From Parachlamydiales bacterium (GTDB lineage: Bacteria > Chlamydiota > Chlamydiia > Chlamydiales > Simkaniaceae): 9,453 nt of DNA. Both the position numbers and the translations under genes were made by a program. Of the stretch, positions 1 through 5,674 are shown one piece after another (the stretch's first letter is position 1; each line of letters starts with the position of its first letter). The DNA lies in contig DAOWHK010000204.1 of the NCBI GenBank assembly GCA_030641465.1, positions 1 to 9,453 on the forward strand. Direction: 5' to 3'. The notes below the pieces were generated by a model, which searched no databases, was not told where the DNA came from, and worked only from the letters and a program-made list of their open reading frames with translations.

Positions 1-2
1 GT

Positions 3-995
3 CTAAGTGGAATGACCTTAGAGGGGATTAATAAACAACTAAACCATATCAAAACGCTTCCGGAAACTTCTTCAAATTTGCGCATTATGCAGCGTCTTTT
101 GCAAAAAAAGATGATTGCTTTAAACGATCTTGACTATGAAATTAATCCTAAGCGAGAGTTTGTAGAATATCTCCATTTTATCTACGCAATATTAGATGAT
201 ACTGATCTTCTTACAAAAGTCACAAGAATGGATCTTTCGACCATTGCATCTCTTCTTAACCGTATGAAAACCCTATCTACTGGAAAAGAGCAAGAGATTG
301 TGTATTTTGATGACTTGGCAAGTAGCAATACTTTTGATAGAACGGCCGCAAAGCAACTACTGCAAAACGAAGATTTCTACTCCCTTTACGATAAAATTTA
401 TCGCTCCAAAGAAGAAGCTCTAGATGCAAATCTGACCTCCTGTGGCAAAGGATCTTCAAATGCCATTTTTATCGATACTAAAACGCTCAATCAAATAAGT
501 AGAGTGAGTCAGACGAAGCTATTTACAAAAAACCATAAGACCTTTGATAAATATGCAGAGAAGATTAGAAGCAAGTGGCAACAGGGCGCGTTTGAATATT
601 TCGAGGATCATAAGCAGGTAGATCTTTACATTCACATGATATCAACCATCGCAAGTGCCGAGGAGCTTTATCAAGGAAAAGAGCTCGATTGTCCTCATAA
701 AGATGAGCTTTGGTTTTGGATTCCAAGCACTGAGGCTGCAATAGCACATCTAAAACTCTTTCTTAACTCCTTCCGTCAATTTAAAAGACTTGAAGGGGAA
801 AAAATGGATATAGAATTTCTCGGAGAAAAAGCAGAAGAGCTTTCCTTAATTTTTAAAGAAAGCTTTTTGGACCTTCCTCATAAGATTGCTCAGGATGATA
901 CAGGGCCGCGTCTTGCGATCCTCCGTTATAAAGCGGGACTGCTCAATTCTAGAAAGGCGATGATTGCGCCGCACTTACCCACCCTCGACCGCTAA
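3..995 (+). CDS. Unrecognised helical protein, 5' end outside the window
   Basis: I do not recognise this protein. The frame is open from position 3 to a TAA at 993-995, so the codons before the ATG at 12 (Leu-Ser-Gly) are also coding-compatible. No Shine-Dalgarno sequence precedes that ATG, so the true start is probably beyond the left edge. The visible 327 residues from that Met are rich in charged and aromatic residues, look mostly alpha-helical and show no signal peptide or membrane segment. Two Cys-containing spots (LTSCGKGSS near residue 143 and LDCPHKDELWFW near 227) are the only distinctive patches; no catalytic motif is apparent. The gene converges on the 1202-1786 gene, and a long inverted repeat starts 20 nt after its stop. 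A lineage-specific cytosolic or secreted protein would fit, but no function can be assigned. That it is a real gene is fairly sure, from its length and the clean 3' end. Confidence 0.75.
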   Translation, partial: LSGMTLEGINKQLNHIKTLPETSSNLRIMQRLLQKKMIALNDLDYEINPKREFVEYLHFIYAILDDTDLLTKVTRMDLSTIASLLNRMKTLSTGKEQEIVYFDDLASSNTFDRTAAKQLLQNEDFYSLYDKIYRSKEEALDANLTSCGKGSSNAIFIDTKTLNQISRVSQTKLFTKNHKTFDKYAEKIRSKWQQGAFEYFEDHKQVDLYIHMISTIASAEELYQGKELDCPHKDELWFWIPSTEAAIAHLKLFLNSFRQFKRLEGEKMDIEFLGEKAEELSLIFKESFLDLPHKIAQDDTGPRLAILRYKAGLLNSRKAMIAPHLPTLDR

Positions 996-996
996 T

Positions 997-1095
997 TTCT
1001 TAGATAAGAATCACCTTTTGGAGGGTTTTGGTTGATCTTTCGCTTGCCGTACAACTGTACTGCCTGCGCGAAAGATCAACCAAAATCCTCCAAAA
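997..1095. repeat. Long inverted repeat A in a convergent intergenic region
   Basis: Arms at 1016-1043 and 1068-1095 (28 nt each) are reverse complements except for one position, G1025 opposite T1086. That pair is a G-U wobble in RNA read from the + strand and an A-C mismatch in RNA read from the - strand, so the stem is unbroken only in the transcript of the upstream + gene. The 24-nt loop contains a smaller GTAC-AACT-GTAC hairpin at 1049-1060. A separate 14-bp palindrome, TTCTTAGATAAGAA, lies at 997-1010 just after the stop of the + gene. No strong T-run follows the stem, so this is not a textbook intrinsic terminator. A role in 3'-end formation or mRNA protection is an inference. Confidence 0.85.
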
Positions 1096-1104
1096 TTTGA
1101 TCCT

Positions 1105-1179
1105 CTTCCTAGGTTGTCTCATGGCGAAATGGGCGAAGCAGGGCTTCACCCATTTCATCCATGATCCATACCCAGGAAG
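1105..1179. repeat. Long imperfect inverted repeat B, next to inverted repeat A
   Basis: Arms at 1105-1139 and 1143-1179 fold back over a 3-nt loop (AGG). Paired blocks from the loop outward are GAAGC/GCTTC, GAAATGGG/CCCATTTC, TCATGG/CCATGA and CTTCCT/AGGAAG, separated by small bulges. Two non-Watson-Crick positions, C1134 opposite A1148 and A1111 opposite C1173, are mismatches in + RNA but become G-U wobbles in - strand RNA. The hairpin therefore fits best as the 3' UTR structure of the 1202-1786 gene, whose stop is 22 nt away. No run of T follows it on the - strand. Confidence 0.8.
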
Positions 1180-1201
1180 TTTTAGAGGCTTTGGTGATTG
1201 A

Positions 1202-1786
1202 TTAGGTATTTTCGGAGAGGCTAATACGCAATTTATTTATTGCAAAATTAATAAATCGTCGTTTTTCTTCTTGCTGCTCTTCTCTTTGGAATTCTGCATT
1301 AGCTATTGAGTGAACAATGGATCCATATTCTAGAAGATGTGTATGTAGATTTTCATATCCACTTGGAATTGAACGAGCAGGGAGTCCTTCGCAAAGAGGT
1401 CTTCTAGATAAATCAGATAGACTTTCTTGCTGATCTCTTATACTTAGAAAGGAGCAGCCTAGCGTCTGTATTTTTGAGATTGTGTCTTGTAAGTATACGT
1501 TAGATCGGTAGTTGTAAAAGGTATGGGCGAGACTAATTGGAGGTAGGAAGAACATTGCATATAAAGTAAGTGAGTACTTCACGGCATTTAAGAAGACCGT
1601 AATTATTGTTTTAAAAATAATTGTTGCGTATTGTCTGACTTTTTCGATGCCTTCTACTTGTTCATTCCAAGTTTGGGCAATATTTAGATGATCTATAGTT
1701 AGGTAAATATTTGAAAAATAATCAACTGTTATAGGAGGAAATAATAAACTTTCAAATCTTTCGCTTTCAGTAATCGCAAGGCTCAT
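1202..1786 (-). CDS. Unrecognised protein with a central hydrophobic segment, possibly Inc-like
   Basis: No known family is recognised. The start was set at the second Met of the open frame (1784-1786) because GAGG at 1793-1796 sits 6 nt upstream of it, while the Met four codons earlier (1798) has no ribosome-binding site. The 194-residue product has a soluble N-terminus, then a hydrophobic stretch at about residues 54-89 broken by Lys and a Pro-Pro pair. It could form two closely spaced membrane helices. A soluble C-terminal half ends in a Gln/Glu/Arg-rich helix (about 165-190). A close pair of hydrophobic helices flanked by soluble parts is the general plan of chlamydial inclusion membrane (Inc) proteins, but this hydrophobic stretch is short and interrupted, so the link is weak. 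The gene lies beyond the khpA terminator and so is probably transcribed separately; no convincing promoter was seen. Confidence 0.7.
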   Translation of the reverse strand: MSLAITESERFESLLFPPITVDYFSNIYLTIDHLNIAQTWNEQVEGIEKVRQYATIIFKTIITVFLNAVKYSLTLYAMFFLPPISLAHTFYNYRSNVYLQDTISKIQTLGCSFLSIRDQQESLSDLSRRPLCEGLPARSIPSGYENLHTHLLEYGSIVHSIANAEFQREEQQEEKRRFINFAINKLRISLSENT

Positions 1787-1839
1787 AGAATACCTCATAA
1801 GAATGTTAAGAAATCACAAAAGCATAAGGTATGTGTAAG

Positions 1840-1873
1840 AAAAAAGCAAATCTACTTAGAAAGTAGATTTGCT
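1840..1873 (-). terminator. Intrinsic terminator of khpA
   Basis: Arms at 1845-1857 and 1861-1873 form a perfect 13-bp stem with a 3-nt loop. On the - strand the stem is followed by a run of T (complement of A1840-A1845). It starts 13 nt after the khpA stop codon. The shape is canonical for Rho-independent termination and separates khpA from the 1202-1786 gene. Confidence 0.85.
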
Positions 1874-1886
1874 AGATATTAGAAAA

Positions 1887-2189
1887 TTACTCAGCAGCTT
1901 CTTCTTCAACTTCTTTTTCAACTTCTTCTTCAACTTTATCTGCAGCAGATGTTCCGCCTTCTTCAAGTATTTCTAAGTTGACACGGATTCCATTGCGACT
2001 TGCAACGGACATGAGAAGTGTGCGAATGGCATTGATAGTTTTACCCTTTTTTCCGATGATTTTTCCAATATCAGATTTTTCAACACTCAGCTCGATTATA
2101 AGAGTGTGGGTTCCACCAATTTCATTGATTTTTACGCTGTCTGGATTGTCGACGAGATTTTTTACGATATATTCTACAAATTCTTTCAT
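1887..2189 (-). CDS. khpA: KhpA-type KH-domain RNA-binding protein with acidic tail
   Basis: This is a small single KH-domain protein (UPF0109/KhpA family). In other bacteria such proteins bind structured RNA, often with KhpB, and affect translation and cell division. The start at 2189 gives 100 aa and is preferred over an upstream in-frame Met (2246) because AAGGA lies at 2197-2201, 7 nt upstream, and the family begins with the sequence seen here (MKEFVEYIVKNLVDNPD). The KH signature IIGKKGKTI carries the GxxG loop at residues 46-49; the domain ends near residue 76. Usual family length is about 75-85 aa. The extra C-terminal residues (about 77-100) are a strongly acidic tail containing VEEE-VEKE-VEEE, encoded by a 12-bp tandem repeat. 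The gene follows rluD on the same strand after a 149-nt gap and ends at an intrinsic terminator. Identification is firm; the tail's role is unknown. Confidence 0.92.
   Translation of the reverse strand: MKEFVEYIVKNLVDNPDSVKINEIGGTHTLIIELSVEKSDIGKIIGKKGKTINAIRTLLMSVASRNGIRVNLEILEEGGTSAADKVEEEVEKEVEEEAAE
1898..1933 (-). repeat. Three tandem 12-bp units inside khpA
   Basis: Read on the + strand, the units are CTTCTTCTTCAA, CTTCTTTTTCAA and CTTCTTCTTCAA. They encode the four-residue repeats of the acidic KhpA tail (VEEE, VEKE, VEEE). Only one base differs between units, so the tract could have arisen by replication slippage and may vary in length between strains. Confidence 0.85.
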
Positions 2190-2268
2190 AGTTCGATCCT
2201 TCTGTTGCAATTTTGAGATAGATAACTGTTTTACCAGGAATCTCACATTTCCAAGTTATGTAGACATT

Positions 2269-2274
2269 ATTATA
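2269..2274 (-). promoter_or_regulatory. Candidate -10 box for khpA
   Basis: A perfect TATAAT on the - strand lies 80 nt upstream of the khpA start, inside the palindrome ATTATATAAT (2269-2278). At 17-nt spacing the -35 position reads TAGCCC, which is poor. The gap between rluD and khpA (2190-2338) holds nothing else that I can recognise. A separate khpA promoter here is possible but weakly supported. Confidence 0.3.
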
Positions 2275-2338
2275 TAATATTTAGGTTTATTGGGCTAGAG
2301 GGTTAATGCTAGATTGGATGTAAATTGTTTGTGGCCAG

Positions 2339-3247
2339 CTATTTATATTCGATGTGATTGATCCATTTTTGGATGTCTTTTGGGATTTCTGCACTCAAAT
2401 TCATCCGTTTTTTGGAAAGAGGATGGGTAAAAGAAATTTGATGGGCATGTAAAAGTTGGCGTTTGATGCCATATTTTTCTTTCATTTTCTCATTACCATA
2501 AACCGAATCTCCTAGTACTGCAGCGTTGCAGGATTTAAGATGTACTCGAAGTTGGTGTGTGCGCCCGGTTTTTGGACTAAGGGAAACATAACTTAGGTGC
2601 TCTCGATTCGCAAGTGTTTCAATTTCTGTGATCGCTTCTTTTCCCCCAACATCTAAAAGAGTCATTTCCTTTCGGTTTTTTGGGTGGCGACCAATAGGTG
2701 CGCTAAGTATTCCATTTTTTGGATTGCCAAGAGTAATTGCGATATAGGTTTTTTCGATGGATCTATCGCTAAACTGCTCGATCAAGTCCCTATGAGATTC
2801 AATTGTTTTTGCTACAAGTATAATTCCCGAAGTGTCTTTATCTAGGCGGTGTACTATTCCAGGTCTTATACTTTCATCCCAGAGTTTAAGAGACTTAACA
2901 TAATAAAGCAGTGCATTTACAAGCGTTCCAGTACGATTTCCAGACGCTGGATGCACAACCATGCCGGCTGGTTTATTTATCGCAAGAATTGCTTCATCTT
3001 CATAGAGTATGTCAAGTGCAATATCTTCTGGCTCTATGGGCGTTTCAGGAGAGTGAAGGTAGAAAATTTGAATTTCATCGCCAGCTGTTGGTCTTTCTCT
3101 TTTTTTGACAAACAAACCGTTAATTGTAATAGATTTTTCTTGAATAAGGTATTGGAAATAGGTTCTAGAATGATGAGGAAAATGACAGGTAAGCAGCTTA
3201 TCTAGTCGCTCTCCTTCATCCTCTTTTTTAACAATGTATGTATCCAT
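2339..3247 (-). CDS. rluD: RluD-type 23S rRNA pseudouridine synthase (RluA family)
   Basis: It converts specific uridines of 23S rRNA to pseudouridine. E. coli RluD modifies 1911, 1915 and 1917 in helix 69; the exact target here is inferred from the family. The 302 residues match the family's usual length. An S4 RNA-binding domain covers about residues 12-75 (GERLDKLL...FVKKRERPTAGDEI). The catalytic domain follows, with INKPAGMVVHP at 90-100, the RluA-family motif HRLDKDTSG at 133-141 (catalytic Asp136) and KTGRTHQLRVHL at 226-237. The start ATG at 3245-3247 has no strong Shine-Dalgarno. The gene lies 29 nt after the 114-aa orphan gene on the same strand, so translation from a shared transcript is likely. 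From memory, C. trachomatis has a homologue (sfhB, CT658) a few genes from hemA, matching this neighbourhood. RluC-like specificity cannot be fully excluded, but the S4 domain and motifs favour RluD. Confidence 0.93.
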   Translation of the reverse strand: MDTYIVKKEDEGERLDKLLTCHFPHHSRTYFQYLIQEKSITINGLFVKKRERPTAGDEIQIFYLHSPETPIEPEDIALDILYEDEAILAINKPAGMVVHPASGNRTGTLVNALLYYVKSLKLWDESIRPGIVHRLDKDTSGIILVAKTIESHRDLIEQFSDRSIEKTYIAITLGNPKNGILSAPIGRHPKNRKEMTLLDVGGKEAITEIETLANREHLSYVSLSPKTGRTHQLRVHLKSCNAAVLGDSVYGNEKMKEKYGIKRQLLHAHQISFTHPLSKKRMNLSAEIPKDIQKWINHIEYK

Positions 3248-3276
3248 AGAAAACAGAGTAGCATAACATTGGCTTA

Positions 3277-3621
3277 TTAGGAATCTTGTTTTCCTGATGA
3301 AATATCGCCGAGCTTTCTAAGGGCTTTTCTTGCCTGCACCGCTTCTCTTTTCATTTGAGCTTCGATATATTTTTCCCTCTGTGCCATAAATTTTTTGAAT
3401 TTCTTGATCGTCATCGCTTGATTTGCAAAAGCTTTATTAAAATTTTTCATCCAAGCAGCTTGGCTAGGGGATAATTTACCAGAAGATCCATCTGATGGAG
3501 GTGGGAATCCAGAATGTGGGGCTAGATCACCCATTGGTTTCTGTTTTGCCCCGAAATGATCACTTTGGGGAAGCTTTGGAGCCTCAGCTGGATTAACGCT
3601 TGGAATTTCACCATTTGACAT
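3277..3621 (-). CDS. Small unrecognised protein: Pro/Ser/Gly-rich N-terminus, basic helical C-terminus
   Basis: I do not recognise this 114-aa protein. Residues 1-50 are rich in Pro, Ser, Gly and Ala (PSVNPAEAPKLP, SGFPPPSDGSSG) and look disordered. Residues 52-105 look like one or two long amphipathic helices with many Lys/Arg (KKFKKFMAQREKY, AVQARKALRKLG). There is no signal peptide, membrane segment or Cys. The ATG at 3619-3621 is supported by an AGG 7 nt upstream. It lies between the 82-aa orphan (59 nt upstream) and rluD (29 nt downstream) on one strand, probably in one transcript. A disordered Ser/Pro-rich N-terminus with a helical C-terminus would fit a type III secretion substrate or a nucleic-acid-binding protein, but neither can be shown from sequence alone. 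Confidence 0.7.
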   Translation of the reverse strand: MSNGEIPSVNPAEAPKLPQSDHFGAKQKPMGDLAPHSGFPPPSDGSSGKLSPSQAAWMKNFNKAFANQAMTIKKFKKFMAQREKYIEAQMKREAVQARKALRKLGDISSGKQDS

Positions 3622-3680
3622 AATGCTACCTATTATTATCTTTTCTAAATAAGTAGCACGTATTCATTTTTATAATCAAA

Positions 3681-3929
3681 TTATTGTTCATTAATTTCTT
3701 TATTACGTTTAGTGTTTCTTTCGTGAATGCTACTATCTTGTTTCATTTGCTCTTTAACACCTTCTAAACCAAGCTTTGCAAGTGTTGCCATTTTGCAGGG
3801 CAAAGCTGTCATATCTTCGTGAGATACCGGTACGGTTTTAGGAACCCCTACAGGATCTTTAGTGTTATGGGCGGGGTCTATATGACCTGATCCACCTGGA
3901 ACAGGATTAGTTGGAAAGATTATATCCAT
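3681..3929 (-). CDS. Small unrecognised 82-aa protein, first gene of a likely operon
   Basis: I do not recognise this protein. The start at 3929 is chosen because a perfect AAGGAG (complement of 3937-3942) lies 7 nt upstream and because the longer reading from 4004 would begin inside a well-formed promoter. The 82-residue product begins MDIIFPTNPVPGGSGHIDP. Its N-terminal half is Pro/Gly-rich and probably unstructured, residues about 38-64 can form a helix, and the C-terminus is highly charged (HERNTKRNKEINEQ). It has no signal peptide or membrane segment. Its plan (flexible Pro/Gly-rich start, charged helical end) resembles that of the next gene, though no clear sequence alignment is visible. 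Ordinary intracellular, chaperone-like or secreted roles are all possible. The strong promoter and ribosome-binding site suggest good expression. Confidence 0.7.
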   Translation of the reverse strand: MDIIFPTNPVPGGSGHIDPAHNTKDPVGVPKTVPVSHEDMTALPCKMATLAKLGLEGVKEQMKQDSSIHERNTKRNKEINEQ

Positions 3930-3949
3930 AAAATTACTCCTTGTTACTT

Positions 3950-3965
3950 GAGAGAAATATCTCTC
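3950..3965 (-). promoter_or_regulatory. Stem-loop in the leader of the 82-aa gene
   Basis: GAGAGA-AATA-TCTCTC forms a 6-bp stem with a 4-nt loop. It lies between the predicted transcription start and the Shine-Dalgarno of the 3681-3929 gene, so it would be in the 5' UTR. It could stabilise the mRNA or act as a palindromic operator; neither is demonstrated. Confidence 0.45.
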
Positions 3966-3975
3966 CTTATATATG

Positions 3976-4004
3976 ATTGTATCAGTAATTGCTTTTAGTT
4001 TCAA
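3976..4004 (-). promoter_or_regulatory. Sigma-70-type promoter for the 82-aa gene operon
   Basis: On the - strand, TTGAAA (complement of 3999-4004) is separated by exactly 17 nt from TACAAT (complement of 3976-3981). Each hexamer matches the consensus at five of six positions. Transcription would start around 3969, about 40 nt before the start codon. It lies in the 126-nt region divergent from recX and would drive the two small orphan genes and probably rluD. Confidence 0.65.
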
Positions 4005-4055
4005 GGTTTATTAAAGTGAATTAACAGTCAAAACGCTGATAGTTAAGGGCTTAAA

Positions 4056-4661
4056 GTGAAAATTAAAATTCAAAAGAATATTGATAATCCGGATTTCGTG
4101 TATATCCTCGTTGATGAGCAAGCGTGGAAAGAGGTGCATAGGAAGCTGTTTATTAAAAATTTAAGTGAAGTTTTGTCTTGTAAAACAAAGGAGGCGCTAG
4201 AAGAGACTTATGAAAGAATAGAAAAGAAACGGAGTTTGAACTATGTGCTTTGGCATCTTTCACGAAAAAGCTTTTTTATAGCGCCTATTCGAGAAAAACT
4301 CGAAAAAAGGAAAATTTCCCCTGATACGATCACTTATGTTATTGCTAAATGCGAAGAGTATGGTTTTTTAAACGATGAGAAAGAAGGTCAGCAATATGTT
4401 AGATCTCAAGCTCGAAAAGGGGTTGGAACTTATCTTATTATAGAAAAATTACAACATCGCTCAGGGTGGCAGAGGGAACAAGTCAGGAGCTCTGTTGATA
4501 AATGGCTATCTCAAGAAGATCAAAAAAGCATGGTTCACGCTTTGATAAAAAAGCGCTATGGCTCAAAAGATCTTACAGATCCAAAAACAAAGCAAAAAGC
4601 TTTTAACTTTTTACGTCGAAGAGGTTTTCCTGTGGAATACATCCTTGAATATTTGCCCTAA
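4056..4661 (+). CDS. recX: RecX-family regulator of RecA
   Basis: RecX proteins bind the RecA filament and inhibit or cap it, limiting recombination and SOS activity. The 201-residue protein shows the family's helical-repeat core. YVLWHLSRKSFFIAPIREKL (63-82) matches the 'short sides, R-S-x-x-E-L' first repeat. EYGFLNDEKEGQQYVRSQARKGVG (101-124) matches the family's G-(L/F)-(L/I)-(D/N)-D-E ... Y-v-r-s-r-a-r-k-G signature. A last repeat ends with KAFNFLRRRGFPVEYILEYL (181-200). An N-terminal extension of about 60 residues precedes the core. The start is GTG at 4056, with AAGGG at 4045-4049 placed 6 nt upstream. No recA is in the window. The gene leads a + strand set with hemA 41 nt downstream; a weak AT-only hairpin (4663-4677) lies between them. 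Family assignment is good; activity on RecA is inferred. Confidence 0.85.
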   Translation: MKIKIQKNIDNPDFVYILVDEQAWKEVHRKLFIKNLSEVLSCKTKEALEETYERIEKKRSLNYVLWHLSRKSFFIAPIREKLEKRKISPDTITYVIAKCEEYGFLNDEKEGQQYVRSQARKGVGTYLIIEKLQHRSGWQREQVRSSVDKWLSQEDQKSMVHALIKKRYGSKDLTDPKTKQKAFNFLRRRGFPVEYILEYLP

Positions 4662-4702
4662 ATTTCTTATAAAGAAAACTTTTACTATATATTGGTTGTT
4701 TT

Positions 4703-5674
4703 GTGGACATTGGAGTTATTGGAATCAATCATAGATCGTCACCACTTGATTTGCGTGAAACCTTAAGTCGTATTTTTCACAGGAAATTTAAAGAGCAAAA
4801 AACGTCGTTTGCAAAAGTCTTGCTCTCCACTTGTAATCGCACAGAGCTCTATTTTTCTTCTAGCGACTACAGTAAAATTCTAAAAAAATTGCAGCTTGAA
4901 TGCAAACCTGCCTTCGAGCCACACTTTTACACTTATTTTGGAAAAGATTGTTTTATGCATCTTGCAAAAGTAACAGCTGGGATGGATAGTGCAATTTTTG
5001 GAGAAAGCGAAGTGCAGGGGCAGGTAAAGCTTTCCTACGCAGCAGCAAAAACTCATCAAAAGTTGCCGAGTACTTTGCACTATCTTTTTCAAAAAAGTAT
5101 AAAAATTGGAAAAGAAGTCCGCACTTCTTTTTTTATGCCAAAACAAAAGATCCATTTATCAGAACATCTTTTATCTCTTGTCAAGCAGCTTCAGAAAAAT
5201 TCTCCTAAAATCCTATTTGTTGGAAATTCTGCAATCAACAGGCGGATAAGACAGATCTTTCATAACTACGATGTGACACTTTGTACGCGTATGGATATAA
5301 TTTCAGATGGAAAAGTCATCAATTGGAATCAATTGAATACCTGGAATCAGTATGATGTGATCATTTTTGGAACGAATCATTATGAATATATTTTAAAAGG
5401 ACGAGATATCCAAACTGTTTTGGAAAAATCTTTGATTTTTGATTTAGGCGTTCCAAGAAATGTAGATCCCATTTTAGATGTACATCCAAAAATTACCCTT
5501 TATAATTTAGATGAGATAAGTCAAATGATGGAAAATAGCATCAAGGACTCTGCATTAAAACAAATGGAACTTAAAAATTTGATTGAAATGAAAAGTGAAA
5601 GAGCCATTACTCTTTATGAGGAAAAACAAAGAAATAAAGAGCGCTTTTGCTCATCACTTGTAGGATGCACATGA
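4703..5674 (+). CDS. hemA: Glutamyl-tRNA reductase, short chlamydial-type form
   Basis: It reduces glutamyl-tRNA(Glu) to glutamate-1-semialdehyde with NADPH, the first committed step of C5 tetrapyrrole (heme) synthesis. Seen motifs are GINHRSSPLDLRE at 7-19, LSTCNRTELYF at 41-51 with catalytic Cys44, and the substrate-pocket motif GMDSAIFGESEVQGQVK at 93-109. The C-terminal side of the nucleotide domain shows IFDLGVPRNVDP (245-256) and LYNLDEI (266-272). Length is 323 aa against about 415-450 for most bacteria, with most of the C-terminal dimerisation domain missing; the C. trachomatis enzyme is also short (about 335 aa, from memory). The usual glycine-rich loop is degenerate here (FVGNSAIN, 172-179). 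The start is GTG at 4703 with only a weak ribosome-binding site, which may keep expression low. The stop overlaps the start of the next gene as ATGA. Confidence 0.95.
   Translation: MDIGVIGINHRSSPLDLRETLSRIFHRKFKEQKTSFAKVLLSTCNRTELYFSSSDYSKILKKLQLECKPAFEPHFYTYFGKDCFMHLAKVTAGMDSAIFGESEVQGQVKLSYAAAKTHQKLPSTLHYLFQKSIKIGKEVRTSFFMPKQKIHLSEHLLSLVKQLQKNSPKILFVGNSAINRRIRQIFHNYDVTLCTRMDIISDGKVINWNQLNTWNQYDVIIFGTNHYEYILKGRDIQTVLEKSLIFDLGVPRNVDPILDVHPKITLYNLDEISQMMENSIKDSALKQMELKNLIEMKSERAITLYEEKQRNKERFCSSLVGCT

Noticed and set aside
1978..2277. Open frame of 99 codons on the + strand, and two frames within 2849-3205 on the + strand
   Set aside because: They are antisense to khpA and rluD respectively, which are firmly identified; none has a ribosome-binding site or domain.
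3930..4004. Longer N-terminus for the 82-aa protein starting at 4004
   Set aside because: This stretch contains a near-consensus promoter, a leader hairpin and a perfect Shine-Dalgarno for the ATG at 3929, so it is better read as untranslated.
4663..4677. TTTCTT-ATA-AAGAAA hairpin between recX and hemA as a terminator
   Set aside because: The 6-bp stem is nearly all A-T and is not followed by a clean T-run, so termination between recX and hemA is not supported.
4880..5155. Open frame of 91 codons on the - strand
   Set aside because: It lies wholly inside hemA, which has clear family motifs in its own frame; the antisense product has no recognisable feature and its composition is that of a shadow frame.
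5647..5670. Longer N-terminus for the bactofilin-like protein starting at TTG 5647
   Set aside because: The extra eight residues would precede the signal peptide, while the ATG at 5671 has the ATGA coupling to hemA and a correctly spaced AGG.
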